Positions 6,887 to 13,621 of a stretch of DNA of 14,347 nucleotides are shown here, in pieces (positions within the stretch are counted from its first letter, which is position 1; every line of letters starts with the position of its first letter). The notes beneath the pieces are model-generated. The model was not told the DNA's origin and made no database searches. It saw nothing but the letters and a program-made list of their open reading frames with translations. The DNA is taken from NCBI RefSeq assembly GCF_047718555.1, contig NZ_JBDNRK010000082.1, positions 1 through 14,347 on the forward strand, in the 5' to 3' direction. This stretch comes from Clostridium_I sp047718555 (GTDB taxonomy: Bacteria; Bacillota; Clostridia; Clostridiales; Clostridiaceae). The position numbers were made by a program, and so were the translations under genes.

Positions 6887-6897
6887 TTGATTATAAT
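6868..6897 (+). promoter_or_regulatory. Candidate promoter of nagB
   Basis: TTGAGA (6868-6873) and TATAAT (6892-6897) are 18 bases apart. The predicted start, near 6904, would fall at the ribosome site GAGGTG (6905-6910), leaving a very short leader. That makes the call doubtful despite the good -10 box. Confidence 0.3.
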
Positions 6898-6916
6898 TAA
6901 AAATGAGGTGATTTAC

Positions 6917-7642
6917 ATGGAGGTTTATGTATTTAACAATTATGATGAAATCAGTAATTTTGCTGCTAAAATGCTTGTAAACTTTATAAATGAAAAACCA
7001 GATTGCGTTCTGGGTCTTGCAACAGGGGAAACTCCTGTTGGAATGTATAAGAAATTAATAGAGTACAATAGAGAAAAGATAGTTGATTTTTCTAAGGTAA
7101 AAAGTTTTAATCTAGATGAGTATAGAGGACTTTCAGGCTCTCATCCGCAGAGTTATAGATATTTTATGAATGAAAATTTTTTTGATCATATTAATATTGA
7201 TAAACGTAACACATTTATTCCTGATGGTACTTGTGAAGATGTAGAGAAGGAGTGTAGTGATTATGAAGATAAAATTAATGAAGCAGGAGGCATAGATTTT
7301 CAGATTCTTGGTATAGGAAGTAATGGACATATAGGTTTTAATGAACCTTCTTCAGAATTATATGTTTATACTCATTTGGCTAATTTAACAGAAGAAACAA
7401 TGAAGGCAAATTCAAGATTTTTTAAAAATGTGGAAGAAGTTCCTGATAAAGCTATTACAGTGGGTATTGGACAGATAATGAAAGCTAAGAGGATTGTACT
7501 TCTAGCATCTGGTAGTAATAAAGCAGATATAATAGTAAAATTGTTAAATGGCAAGATAAGTACTGAAAATCCTTCTTCTATGCTTCAGGTACACCCATCC
7601 GTAGCTGTAATTGTAGATAAAGAGGCCGCAGCAATACTTTAA
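6917..7642 (+). CDS. nagB: Glucosamine-6-phosphate deaminase
   Basis: It converts glucosamine 6-phosphate to fructose 6-phosphate and ammonia, linking amino-sugar breakdown to glycolysis. The protein has 241 residues, the usual length of firmicute NagB. It carries GLATGETPVG for phosphate binding (33-42), FNLDEY with the catalytic Asp67 (64-69), and GIGSNGHIGFNEP (132-144) with His138 and Glu143. Asn replaces the enterobacterial Asp at 136, as is normal for Gram-positive enzymes. A longer frame begins at 6887, but the ATG at 6917 has GAGGTG six bases upstream and gives the family's N-terminus. No nagA or GntR-type regulator gene is beside it. A perfect ribosome site overlaps its stop codon but leads to no gene. 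Confidence 0.93.
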   Translation: MEVYVFNNYDEISNFAAKMLVNFINEKPDCVLGLATGETPVGMYKKLIEYNREKIVDFSKVKSFNLDEYRGLSGSHPQSYRYFMNENFFDHINIDKRNTFIPDGTCEDVEKECSDYEDKINEAGGIDFQILGIGSNGHIGFNEPSSELYVYTHLANLTEETMKANSRFFKNVEEVPDKAITVGIGQIMKAKRIVLLASGSNKADIIVKLLNGKISTENPSSMLQVHPSVAVIVDKEAAAIL

Positions 7643-7648
7643 AGGAGG
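7641..7648 (+). promoter_or_regulatory. Orphan Shine-Dalgarno sequence after nagB
   Basis: AAAGGAGG overlaps the nagB stop codon, the usual arrangement for a coupled next gene, but no ATG, GTG or TTG with a useful frame follows at normal distance. An ATG at 7669 opens only nine codons. It probably marks a lost downstream gene. Confidence 0.45.
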
Positions 7649-7747
7649 ATACTGAGCACTATCAGATAATGAAGAATTTTATTAATAATAAGAAATAAGA
7701 TGATAAATATTCTTATGGGGTAAATGAAGAAAAGGGAGGGAAATGCT

Positions 7748-8680
7748 TTGACTCTACAACAACTAAAATATGCTATTGAAATTTCAAATTGCGGCTCAAT
7801 GAATGAGGCAGCTAAACGACTTTTTATATCTCAACCGAGCCTTTCCAATGCAATAAGGGAGCTTGAAAACGAACTGGGAATTATAATATTTGATAGAACT
7901 AACAGAGGCATCAGCATTTCCTTAGAGGGCGTTGAATTCTTAGGATATGCCAGGCAAATTATAGAGCAGACTGAACTGCTGGAAAATCATTATAAAGGAA
8001 TAAAACTAAAGCCTGTACATTTTTCTATTTCAACTCAGCATTATGCCTTTATAGTAGATGCTTTTATCAGATTAATGAAGCAGCTTGATACTACTCAGTA
8101 TGAATTTAATTTGAGAGAGACAAAAACCTATGAAATTATTGATGATGTAAGGACACTGCGTAGTGATGTGGGAATATTATATATTGATGATCACAATTCA
8201 AAGATAATGAATAAATTGTTTAGCGATAGTAATCTAAAATTTACGCCCCTATTTAATACGAATCCACATGTTTTTATAGGGAAAAAGCATCCTCTTGCAG
8301 TTAGAGAAAGTGTAAGCGTTAAAGATATAGAACCTTTTACATATATAAAATTTGACCAGGGAGAAAATAATTCTTTACACTTCTCAGAAGAAATGATAAA
8401 TTTTTCTGAAACAGATAAAGTGATTCGTGTAAATGATAGAGCGACTTTATCAAATTTATTGATTGGTACAAATAGCTATACCATAGGTACGGGAGTTGTA
8501 GTTTCTGATTTAAATGGAGATGAAATTAAATCAATTCCACTAGAAAGCAGTGAAATATTTACAGTGGGATGGATTGCCCATAAGAATATTAGGCTTAGTA
8601 ATATAGCAACGGAATTTATAAATATATTAAATGATATTGTTTCAACAAGTTATTTTGATTTGAATTATTATCTGTTCTAG
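7748..8680 (+). CDS. LysR-family transcriptional regulator
   Basis: The 310-residue protein has the N-terminal winged helix-turn-helix of the LysR family (QQLKYAIEISNCGSMNEAAK, then LFISQPSLSNAIRELE at 25-40), followed by an effector-binding domain. I choose the TTG at 7748. It gives the family's usual TLQQLKY beginning and has GGGAGGG (7734-7740) seven bases upstream; the ATG at 7724 would add eight residues that such proteins lack. An imperfect inverted repeat, ATAAGAA/TTCTTAT (7688-7716), lies upstream and could be an autoregulatory site. Only 19 bases separate it from the methionine-synthase-like gene, so the two are co-transcribed and the regulator probably responds to sulfur or methionine status. 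That role is inferred from context. Confidence 0.85.
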   Translation: MTLQQLKYAIEISNCGSMNEAAKRLFISQPSLSNAIRELENELGIIIFDRTNRGISISLEGVEFLGYARQIIEQTELLENHYKGIKLKPVHFSISTQHYAFIVDAFIRLMKQLDTTQYEFNLRETKTYEIIDDVRTLRSDVGILYIDDHNSKIMNKLFSDSNLKFTPLFNTNPHVFIGKKHPLAVRESVSVKDIEPFTYIKFDQGENNSLHFSEEMINFSETDKVIRVNDRATLSNLLIGTNSYTIGTGVVVSDLNGDEIKSIPLESSEIFTVGWIAHKNIRLSNIATEFINILNDIVSTSYFDLNYYLF

Positions 8681-8699
8681 GAGTTGAAGGGAGAAAAAT

Positions 8700-9818
8700 A
8701 TGATTAAGGAACTAATAGGTAAAAAAAGAGGGACTCCACCTTTTCGGTATGATATTGTGGGAAGCTTTCTTCGTACAGATGAAATTAAAACAGCTCGTAT
8801 TCAACTCGAGAGAGGTGAAATAACTTTTGATCAGCTTATTGATATTGAAAACATAGAAATTAAAAAGCTAGTGCAGAAGGAGAAGGAGATGGGTCTGAAG
8901 GCTGTAACGGATGGAGAATTCAGACGATCCTGGTGGCACCTTGATTTCTTTTTAGGTATAAAGGGTACGGAAAAGATAAGCTTAAATGAAGGTAAGAATC
9001 TTAATGGTTCCAGAATAAAAGCTGAAAGCTTTCATATTGTGGATAAAATAAAATTTGGAAATCATCCTATGGTAGAACATTTTAAATACTTAAAAAGCAT
9101 AACTGAAGACTGCATTCCCAAGTTTACAATTCCTTCACCAGCACTTTTTCACTTTGTGGAAAGCCATAATGGAAATAATGTTTATAAGAGCGATGGAGAA
9201 CTTTTAAAAGATATTATTGAAGTTTATAAATCAGCTGTTAAAGCTTTCTATGATGCAGGATGTCGTTATCTTCAGCTTGATGATACTGCCTGGGGAAGTT
9301 TGTGCAGTGAAAGACATAGGGAGCATTTAAGAGCTAAAGGAATAGATCCTGATGAACTTGCAAGAGATTATGTAAGGCTCATTAATGAAAGTATTGCAGA
9401 TAGACCTGAGGATATGGTTATAACCCTTCACATATGCCGTGGTAATTTTCACTCTTCATGGTTTGCATCTGGAGGATATGGGCCTATTGCTGAAATTCTC
9501 TTTCCAAACTGTAAAGTAGATGGCTTTTTTCTTGAGTATGACAATGAACGCTCTGGTGATTTTACACCTCTAAAGTTTATTGGAAATCAATTTGTTGTAC
9601 TGGGACTTGTTACTACAAAGCACGGTGGACTTGAAAATAAAGAGCAGTTAAAGGCTCGTATTGCAGAGGCCTCTAGGTATGTAGACATAAATCAACTTTG
9701 TTTAAGTCCTCAATGCGGCTTTGCGTCTACAGAAGAAGGTAATATACTCACAGAGGAAGAACAGTGGGAAAAGGTAAAGCTTGTGATAGAGACAGCTAAG
9801 GAGATATGGGTGGAATAG
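8700..9818 (+). CDS. Single-barrel MetE-type cobalamin-independent methyltransferase (YxjG/YxjH-like)
   Basis: This 372-residue protein matches the C-terminal catalytic barrel of MetE and lacks the N-terminal barrel of full-length (about 750-residue) MetE. The four zinc ligands of MetE are all present: His244 and Cys246 in LHICRG, Glu279 in FFLEYDNE and Cys339 in SPQCGF. DGEFRR (71-76) and LQLDDTAWG (191-199) are further family motifs. The length and the IVGSFLR start resemble B. subtilis YxjG/YxjH. The chemistry is methyl transfer to a thiol, probably homocysteine; the methyl donor of one-barrel forms need not be methyl-tetrahydrofolate-triglutamate. The ribosome site AAGGGAG (8687-8693) is six bases from the ATG. 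It follows a LysR gene in the same operon, and no S-box leader is visible. Confidence 0.85.
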   Translation: MIKELIGKKRGTPPFRYDIVGSFLRTDEIKTARIQLERGEITFDQLIDIENIEIKKLVQKEKEMGLKAVTDGEFRRSWWHLDFFLGIKGTEKISLNEGKNLNGSRIKAESFHIVDKIKFGNHPMVEHFKYLKSITEDCIPKFTIPSPALFHFVESHNGNNVYKSDGELLKDIIEVYKSAVKAFYDAGCRYLQLDDTAWGSLCSERHREHLRAKGIDPDELARDYVRLINESIADRPEDMVITLHICRGNFHSSWFASGGYGPIAEILFPNCKVDGFFLEYDNERSGDFTPLKFIGNQFVVLGLVTTKHGGLENKEQLKARIAEASRYVDINQLCLSPQCGFASTEEGNILTEEEQWEKVKLVIETAKEIWVE

Positions 9819-9953
9819 AAAGATTTAAAATTCATTTTACTATTTTATCTATGAGATAAATTAAGTGTTAATTCAACATTGTGAGATATTGTGCAATAAG
9901 CTACAAAGTATCTAAACCGTGAGTTCTAATTCCATAAGCTCCCCCATAACAAC

Positions 9954-9980
9954 AAACTTGTCGTTAAAACGGCAAGTTTT
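9954..9980. terminator. Bidirectional terminator between convergent genes
   Basis: AAACTTGTCG (9954-9963) pairs with CGGCAAGTTT (9970-9979) over 10 bp with one G:U pair and a six-base loop. T-rich sequence follows on both strands (TTTT at 9977-9980; TTTGTTGTT on the minus strand). It sits between the MetE-like gene and the flavoprotein gene, ending both operons. Confidence 0.65.
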
Positions 9981-9991
9981 CAAGATAATTA

Positions 9992-10813
9992 TTATTTAGT
10001 TTTTAAGTAGCATTTTGATCTAATTAGTTTTGGTATGTTAAAGTAACATATTTTTACGATAATTTTTGACAATACTATTTTGAAAGCATTTATTTTTACG
10101 TTGTAATAGTATTCTGTACTCTTTTCAAGCCAGCCTTTGTTTTTCCAATATTGATAATCTGCAGAATCTTTTTCTGCGCCCGAAAAGGCATGCTTTTGAA
10201 GATTAAAGCTTGTGAGTCCAATAAGCCCTGGTTTTCGAGGTTTAATATCTATGAGTGAATTGTAAAATACTTTTGAAGCTTTAATGATATTCTTTTGAGT
10301 GTTTTGTATTAGTTTTTGCTTCTCATCATCTAAGATTTTACCAGGTGGGCATATAACTCCAAGTCTTTGTTCTACAGTAAAACCCCAGGTGCCTACTTCA
10401 AACGCAAGGATTGATAATATAAATTTTAACCCAACTGCCCCAGTAGTAGCAATTATCATAGCCCGTTTACCGTGAAAACGTGGACGATGGCAAATATAAG
10501 CAAAACGGTCTATAAAGTTTTTCATAATCCAAGAAACATTATAAACATATACAGGTGTAGCAAATATTACTCCATCTGCTTCCTTCATTTTAGCCTCAAT
10601 CTGTTGACAGTTATCATTAATCGAGCAGTAAAGTTCACCTTTTTCAAGGCATTGAAAACAGCCCCTACATGTCTCAAGATTAGTATCTTTCAGTATTAAA
10701 TACTCAAATTCCACAGTTTTATCCAATTTTATGATTTCTTCCTCTACCTTTTTTGTTACGTTATAGGTATTACCCTTTCCTTTTGGGCTGCCTATAATCG
10801 TTAATATTTTCAT
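9992..10813 (-). CDS. Iron-sulfur flavoprotein / NAD(P)H-dependent FMN reductase family
   Basis: The 273-residue protein has a flavodoxin-like fold: a beta strand, then GSPKGKGNT (8-16) for FMN phosphate, and ATPVYVYNVSWIMKNFIDR (85-103), typical of the NADPH-dependent FMN reductase family. Cys49, Cys52, Cys55 and Cys63 form CX2CX2CX7C, which fits the [4Fe-4S] motif of archaeal and clostridial iron-sulfur flavoproteins. A C-terminal extension of about 100 residues ends in a basic, partly hydrophobic stretch (about 235-273), longer than simple reductases. A longer frame starts at 10879, but the ATG at 10813 has GGGGTG eight bases upstream and begins with the family's MKILTIIGSPKG. It is the last gene of a TetR-led operon and probably a redox or electron-transfer enzyme induced by an unknown compound. 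Confidence 0.8.
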   Translation of the reverse strand: MKILTIIGSPKGKGNTYNVTKKVEEEIIKLDKTVEFEYLILKDTNLETCRGCFQCLEKGELYCSINDNCQQIEAKMKEADGVIFATPVYVYNVSWIMKNFIDRFAYICHRPRFHGKRAMIIATTGAVGLKFILSILAFEVGTWGFTVEQRLGVICPPGKILDDEKQKLIQNTQKNIIKASKVFYNSLIDIKPRKPGLIGLTSFNLQKHAFSGAEKDSADYQYWKNKGWLEKSTEYYYNVKINAFKIVLSKIIVKICYFNIPKLIRSKCYLKTK

Positions 10814-10886
10814 AATTAATACACCCCAAGTATCATAATTCATTTTCAGTTTTTGATATTCAGCTTTAATAATCTTCACATTATCA

Positions 10887-10908
10887 TATTACAAAAATAT
10901 TTGTAATA
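10887..10908. repeat. Short perfect inverted repeat inside the TetR operon
   Basis: ATTACAAA and TTTGTAAT (10888-10895, 10900-10907) pair perfectly around AATA, with one more T:A pair outside. It lies in the gap between the small membrane gene and the flavoprotein gene. There is no strong T run on the minus strand, so it is more likely an RNA processing or stability hairpin, or a protein site, than a terminator. Confidence 0.4.
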
Positions 10909-10934
10909 AAATCCTTTTGCATAATAAAGGGTAT

Positions 10935-11135
10935 TTAATGTCGTATTACTTGAGTAATTAGAAGTATAGCAGAAAATAATCCAAATATAACCGATGCAAT
11001 CCCTATTTTCATATGGAAAGATAACGAATCAATATTGTTTGTCAGGCTCTGAGACTTAATCCATAACCCACAAATCAATGTGGATAAGAGCAGAAGAATA
11101 GTTGTGATTCCTGTTATTAAAGATATTATTTTCAT
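10935..11135 (-). CDS. Small two-helix membrane protein of unknown function
   Basis: I do not recognise this 66-residue protein. It is almost entirely two hydrophobic helices (about 4-26 and 42-63) joined by a short polar loop rich in Ser and Asn, and it ends in VIRH. It is a real gene: GGAGG lies eight bases before the ATG, and it begins 17 bases after the TetR gene. Its place between a TetR regulator and a flavoprotein suggests a membrane partner or anchor for the flavoprotein, or a small stress-related membrane protein. Nothing in its sequence shows transport or catalysis. Confidence 0.7.
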   Translation of the reverse strand: MKIISLITGITTILLLLSTLICGLWIKSQSLTNNIDSLSFHMKIGIASVIFGLFSAILLITQVIRH

Positions 11136-11152
11136 TTAAAATACCTCCATCC

Positions 11153-11722
11153 TTATTTATTTGTTACACTATTTACTATAGTATCGATAAGTTCATCTCT
11201 TTGTACTTTATTATTAATGTCCATGCCAGTGTATAATTGAAATGCTTGAGAACTTATACAAGCTACCTGAAGAGTTGTAATTATCTCCAGAGCAATGATT
11301 CGCATTTCTATTTCATCCTTCGTATTGCTATATATTTCTCTTAATAGTGGTATCAAGTAAAGCGGTGTTTGCATGTTCCCTTGTTGTAGGTCGTATGATG
11401 CTAATATCAAGCTAAGTTTACTATAGCGTACAGCGAAATCTGAAAGCTCTTTCAGCATTGTTTTTAGTCTTTGAACTGGTTCTTTGTCTTTACCAATATT
11501 TAATTTTTGTAGCTGTACTGCCATCTGACTCATGGTATCAGAAACGGCTTTGTAAAGTAAGTTTTCTTTTGTTTGAAAGTGATAGTTGATTAATCCGACA
11601 CCTACGTTTGCACGCTCTGCAATTTGGCGTATTGTTATTTTATCTGGTTCACCAACTTCGTTTAGCATATCAATGGTTGCTTTGATTATTTTATCTTTAG
11701 CGTTAATATCTTTAGTAGTCAT
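11153..11722 (-). CDS. TetR-family transcriptional regulator
   Basis: The 189-residue protein has the TetR DNA-binding domain at its N-terminus: KIIKATIDMLNEVG as helix 1, then ITIRQIAERANVGVGLINYHF (29-49) as the helix-turn-helix, followed by TKENLL. The remaining ~130 residues form the helical ligand-binding and dimer domain, whose ligand cannot be predicted. The ATG at 11722 has AAGGAGA (11729-11735) at correct spacing; the longer frame from 11764 would have to start inside the operator. It is the first gene of a three-gene operon, and its own promoter carries a palindrome, so it probably represses itself together with the membrane protein and flavoprotein. Confidence 0.85.
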   Translation of the reverse strand: MTTKDINAKDKIIKATIDMLNEVGEPDKITIRQIAERANVGVGLINYHFQTKENLLYKAVSDTMSQMAVQLQKLNIGKDKEPVQRLKTMLKELSDFAVRYSKLSLILASYDLQQGNMQTPLYLIPLLREIYSNTKDEIEMRIIALEIITTLQVACISSQAFQLYTGMDINNKVQRDELIDTIVNSVTNK

Positions 11723-11753
11723 TATATATCTCCTTGTATAAAAAATTGAATAT

Positions 11754-11781
11754 GAACTGAACAAAATTTGAACATGTTCAG
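11754..11781. promoter_or_regulatory. Candidate TetR operator with GAAC/GTTC half-sites
   Basis: A perfect 12-bp palindrome TGAACATGTTCA lies at 11769-11780. GAAC also occurs at 11754-11757 and 11759-11762, so CTGAAC (11757-11762) and GTTCAG (11776-11781) form a second, wider pair. The sites cover the predicted transcription start (about 11773) of the TetR operon. This arrangement fits an autorepressor that can bind as more than one dimer. Confidence 0.65.
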
Positions 11782-11808
11782 TATAACAAATTAGTTAGAT
11801 TGCGTCAA
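11780..11808 (-). promoter_or_regulatory. Promoter of the TetR operon
   Basis: On the minus strand, TTGACG (11803-11808) and TATACT (11780-11785) are exactly 17 bases apart. This is the best sigma-A type match in the window. The -10 box abuts and slightly overlaps the GAAC/GTTC palindrome. Confidence 0.75.
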
Positions 11809-11884
11809 TATATATTTAGTCACAAAGAATGAAAATATCTATCTTCATCATTAAAGTTAATCTACATATTTTAATAATGCTTAG

Positions 11885-11957
11885 TACACATTTTGAAAAT
11901 TAAACGAACTAACTAAGATAGACAAAACTGTACTTTGAAAATTGAATAACGCGGTGT
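11885..11957 (+). other. Sequence resembling a clostridial rRNA spacer
   Basis: TTTGAAAATT occurs at 11892-11901 and 11934-11943, the second within TGTACTTTGAAAATTGAATA. From memory, similar CTTTGAAAATTGAAT stretches occur in front of 23S rRNA genes in clostridia. No rRNA or tRNA sequence is next to it. It may be a recombination scar left where the amidohydrolase gene lost its start. The comparison is from memory and short, so the call is weak. Confidence 0.25.
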
Positions 11958-12725
11958 TTATCTGCAGAATCTATAATGAATATGGTTCAAAAGTATGAAA
12001 TTGAAAAGATTATTCTTTGTCCAAGCCCTAAAAATATTACGGATCTACAGGATCCACCAAATCTTCCACTAAAAAAATCTCCGGATAGTAATTATTTAGT
12101 TAATAGAATGCTTAGATTTTCTTATACGCATTTTATGAAAGATAACGGTGACGGAAATAAATATGTCTTCGAATTAAAAAATAAAGTACCTGATAAAATA
12201 ATTCAGTTCCTATGGGTGAATCCGCTTGATAAAGGGCATATGACTAATATTGAAAGAAGCATTCGTGAGTATCAACCCAAAGGGATTAAACTTCATCAAG
12301 CATGGGATTCTTTTAAAATAGGCAAAATCGAATTCAACGCATTGGCTGATATAGCCAGGTCGTACAAACTACCGATTTTTATCCACTTATATTCTAAGAA
12401 GGAAACATGGAGACTACTTCAATATATAAAGAGCAATCAGGATGTTGTATTTATAATTGCACATATGGCCGGATTAGACATATTCAATACAGACAAAAGT
12501 TCCTTAAGAAATGTATATTTTGATACTTCCGGTTCTGATCGGGTTCGTGGAGAAGACATTTTAAAGGCGATCAATGCATTTGGCTATGAGCATGTCATTT
12601 TTGGTACTGATACACCTTTTGCAAGCATTGACGATCAGATAAACAAGATAGATCAATTAAATTTATCTGATGATGTGAAAGAACACATTTTCAAATTGAA
12701 TATTAGTAATATTTTATCTTTATAA
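11946..12725 (+). pseudogene. Amidohydrolase (PF04909 family), N-terminally truncated
   Basis: The reading frame encodes the second half of an amidohydrolase barrel: GIKLHQAW (103-110, counted from the ATG at 11976), IFIH with His137, IAHMAG with His163 and VIFGTDTPF with the metal-binding Asp212. The usual opening strand with the HxH metal motif is missing. The codons before the ATG (11946-11975) already read like family sequence (SAESI leading into MNMVQKYEIEKIIL), yet an in-frame TGA stands at 11943-11945. The ATG has no ribosome site. The 5' end has therefore been lost and the remnant should be inactive, although the rest of the frame is intact, so the loss may be recent. A rescued shorter protein is possible but unlikely to bind the metal normally. 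Confidence 0.65.
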
Positions 12726-12785
12726 ACATAGTATCGTCGGTTAATGTACAACACAACTATTGATTTCAATTAAGTATATTTTATT

Positions 12786-12824
12786 CAAACACCATATTAT
12801 TCAAGAGAATTTTATGGTGTTTTT
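12786..12824 (+). terminator. Terminator after the amidohydrolase remnant
   Basis: AAACACCATA (12787-12796) pairs perfectly with TATGGTGTTT (12813-12822) across a 16-base loop and runs into TTTTTG. The A-rich left flank may also make it useful to the minus-strand remnant at 12904-13152. Confidence 0.7.
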
Positions 12825-12903
12825 GCTTCGCAATTCAACAAGAGAACGAACTAGCTGGATTTATAATTATTATATATATCATCTTTTAATTTTATATCTT
12901 TTT

Positions 12904-13152
12904 TCATTCGGTAGATTGAGAAGCACCTACTGAATTATTACCTGCTGTTCCATTCACCTTAATTGTGAAGTTATTTATTATAGTAAAATTCATGTGATTT
13001 CCATGTTTATCTTTTAAACGAGCAAAGTTTTTATAAAGATCAATATTTTCTGCCTTATATGTAGCTAAACCATTATTTGAAGTTACTATGCAAACATTAA
13101 ATTTAGAGCCAATGGTATTTGGAGGATTATGTGAGATATTGTCAGCAAAATT
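12904..13152 (-). pseudogene. Orphan C-terminal gene fragment, family not recognised
   Basis: An 82-codon frame on the minus strand ends in TGA (12904-12906) and is closed upstream by another TGA (13153-13155). It has no start codon near its beginning and no ribosome site. The translation looks like real protein, not a shadow: balanced composition with FNVCIVTSNNGLATYKAENI, LYKNFARLKDKHG, NFTIINNFTIKVNGTAG and a Ser/Gln-rich end. The short alternating strands rich in Asn, Thr and Gly suggest a beta-rich, perhaps surface or structural, protein. The 5' part must have been deleted where the HxlR gene now ends, 12 bases further on. I cannot assign a function. Confidence 0.45.
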
Positions 13153-13166
13153 TCACTAGTTAAAAA

Positions 13167-13496
13167 CTACTTATTCTTAATATGTTTTTCACCCCATTGA
13201 AACATGAGGTTAAGTATAGGAATTACTGTTTTTCCATCTTCAGTTAAGGAATACTCAACTTTAGGTGGAATTTCATTATACTGTTCTCTGTGAATCAAAT
13301 TGCTGTTTTCCAATTCGTTTAGTTGATTACTTAAGGTCTTATGGGCAATGGGTTTCAATATATCCTTTAATCGATTATACCTTATCACCTCTGCCTTATA
13401 TATTTCCCATAATATAATCCATTTCCATTTTCCCTCCAGTACAGATATTGTATAGTACATGGGACAACTTCCATATTTGCTATCAAAATTTTCCAT
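13167..13496 (-). CDS. HxlR-family winged-helix regulator (YodB/HypR-like)
   Basis: The 109-residue protein is a complete HxlR-type winged helix: SCPMYYTISVLEGKWKWIIL (10-29) with the family's conserved N-terminal Cys11, then RYNRLKDILKPIAHKTLSNQL (helix-turn-helix) and the wing PPKVEYSLTEDG. In YodB and HypR the equivalent cysteine senses quinones, diamide or hypochlorite, so thiol-based sensing is likely here but not shown. GGAGA (13502-13506) lies seven bases from the ATG. It is transcribed divergently from a flavodoxin-fold reductase across a 125-base gap. This is the usual layout for HxlR regulators that control a neighbouring detoxifying oxidoreductase. Confidence 0.85.
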   Translation of the reverse strand: MENFDSKYGSCPMYYTISVLEGKWKWIILWEIYKAEVIRYNRLKDILKPIAHKTLSNQLNELENSNLIHREQYNEIPPKVEYSLTEDGKTVIPILNLMFQWGEKHIKNK

Positions 13497-13526
13497 ACAA
13501 ATCTCCTTTACTCACCTTTTGGTTAG

Positions 13527-13552
13527 AGTATAACAAATAAGTGCATACTTAT
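13527..13552. promoter_or_regulatory. Candidate HxlR operator and hxlR-side -10 box
   Basis: ATAAGT (13537-13542) and ACTTAT (13547-13552) form an inverted repeat with a four-base centre; ACTT repeats again at 13555-13558. A minus-strand TATACT (13527-13532) would be the -10 box of the regulator gene, with only a poor -35. TATAAT boxes for the divergent gene lie at 13562-13567 and 13572-13577. Binding here could control both directions. This is prediction from symmetry only. Confidence 0.4.
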
Positions 13553-13621
13553 ATACTTTTTTATAATCATATATAATTTACATCATAAAGTCAATTTTAT
13601 GTGCAAGTGGAGGTAGATTTA

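Noticed and set aside
9879..13147. TGTGAGATATTGT present near 9880 and again near 13134
   Set aside because: A single 13-base match is about what chance gives in 14 kb of AT-rich DNA, and the flanks do not match. I do not treat it as an attachment-site pair.
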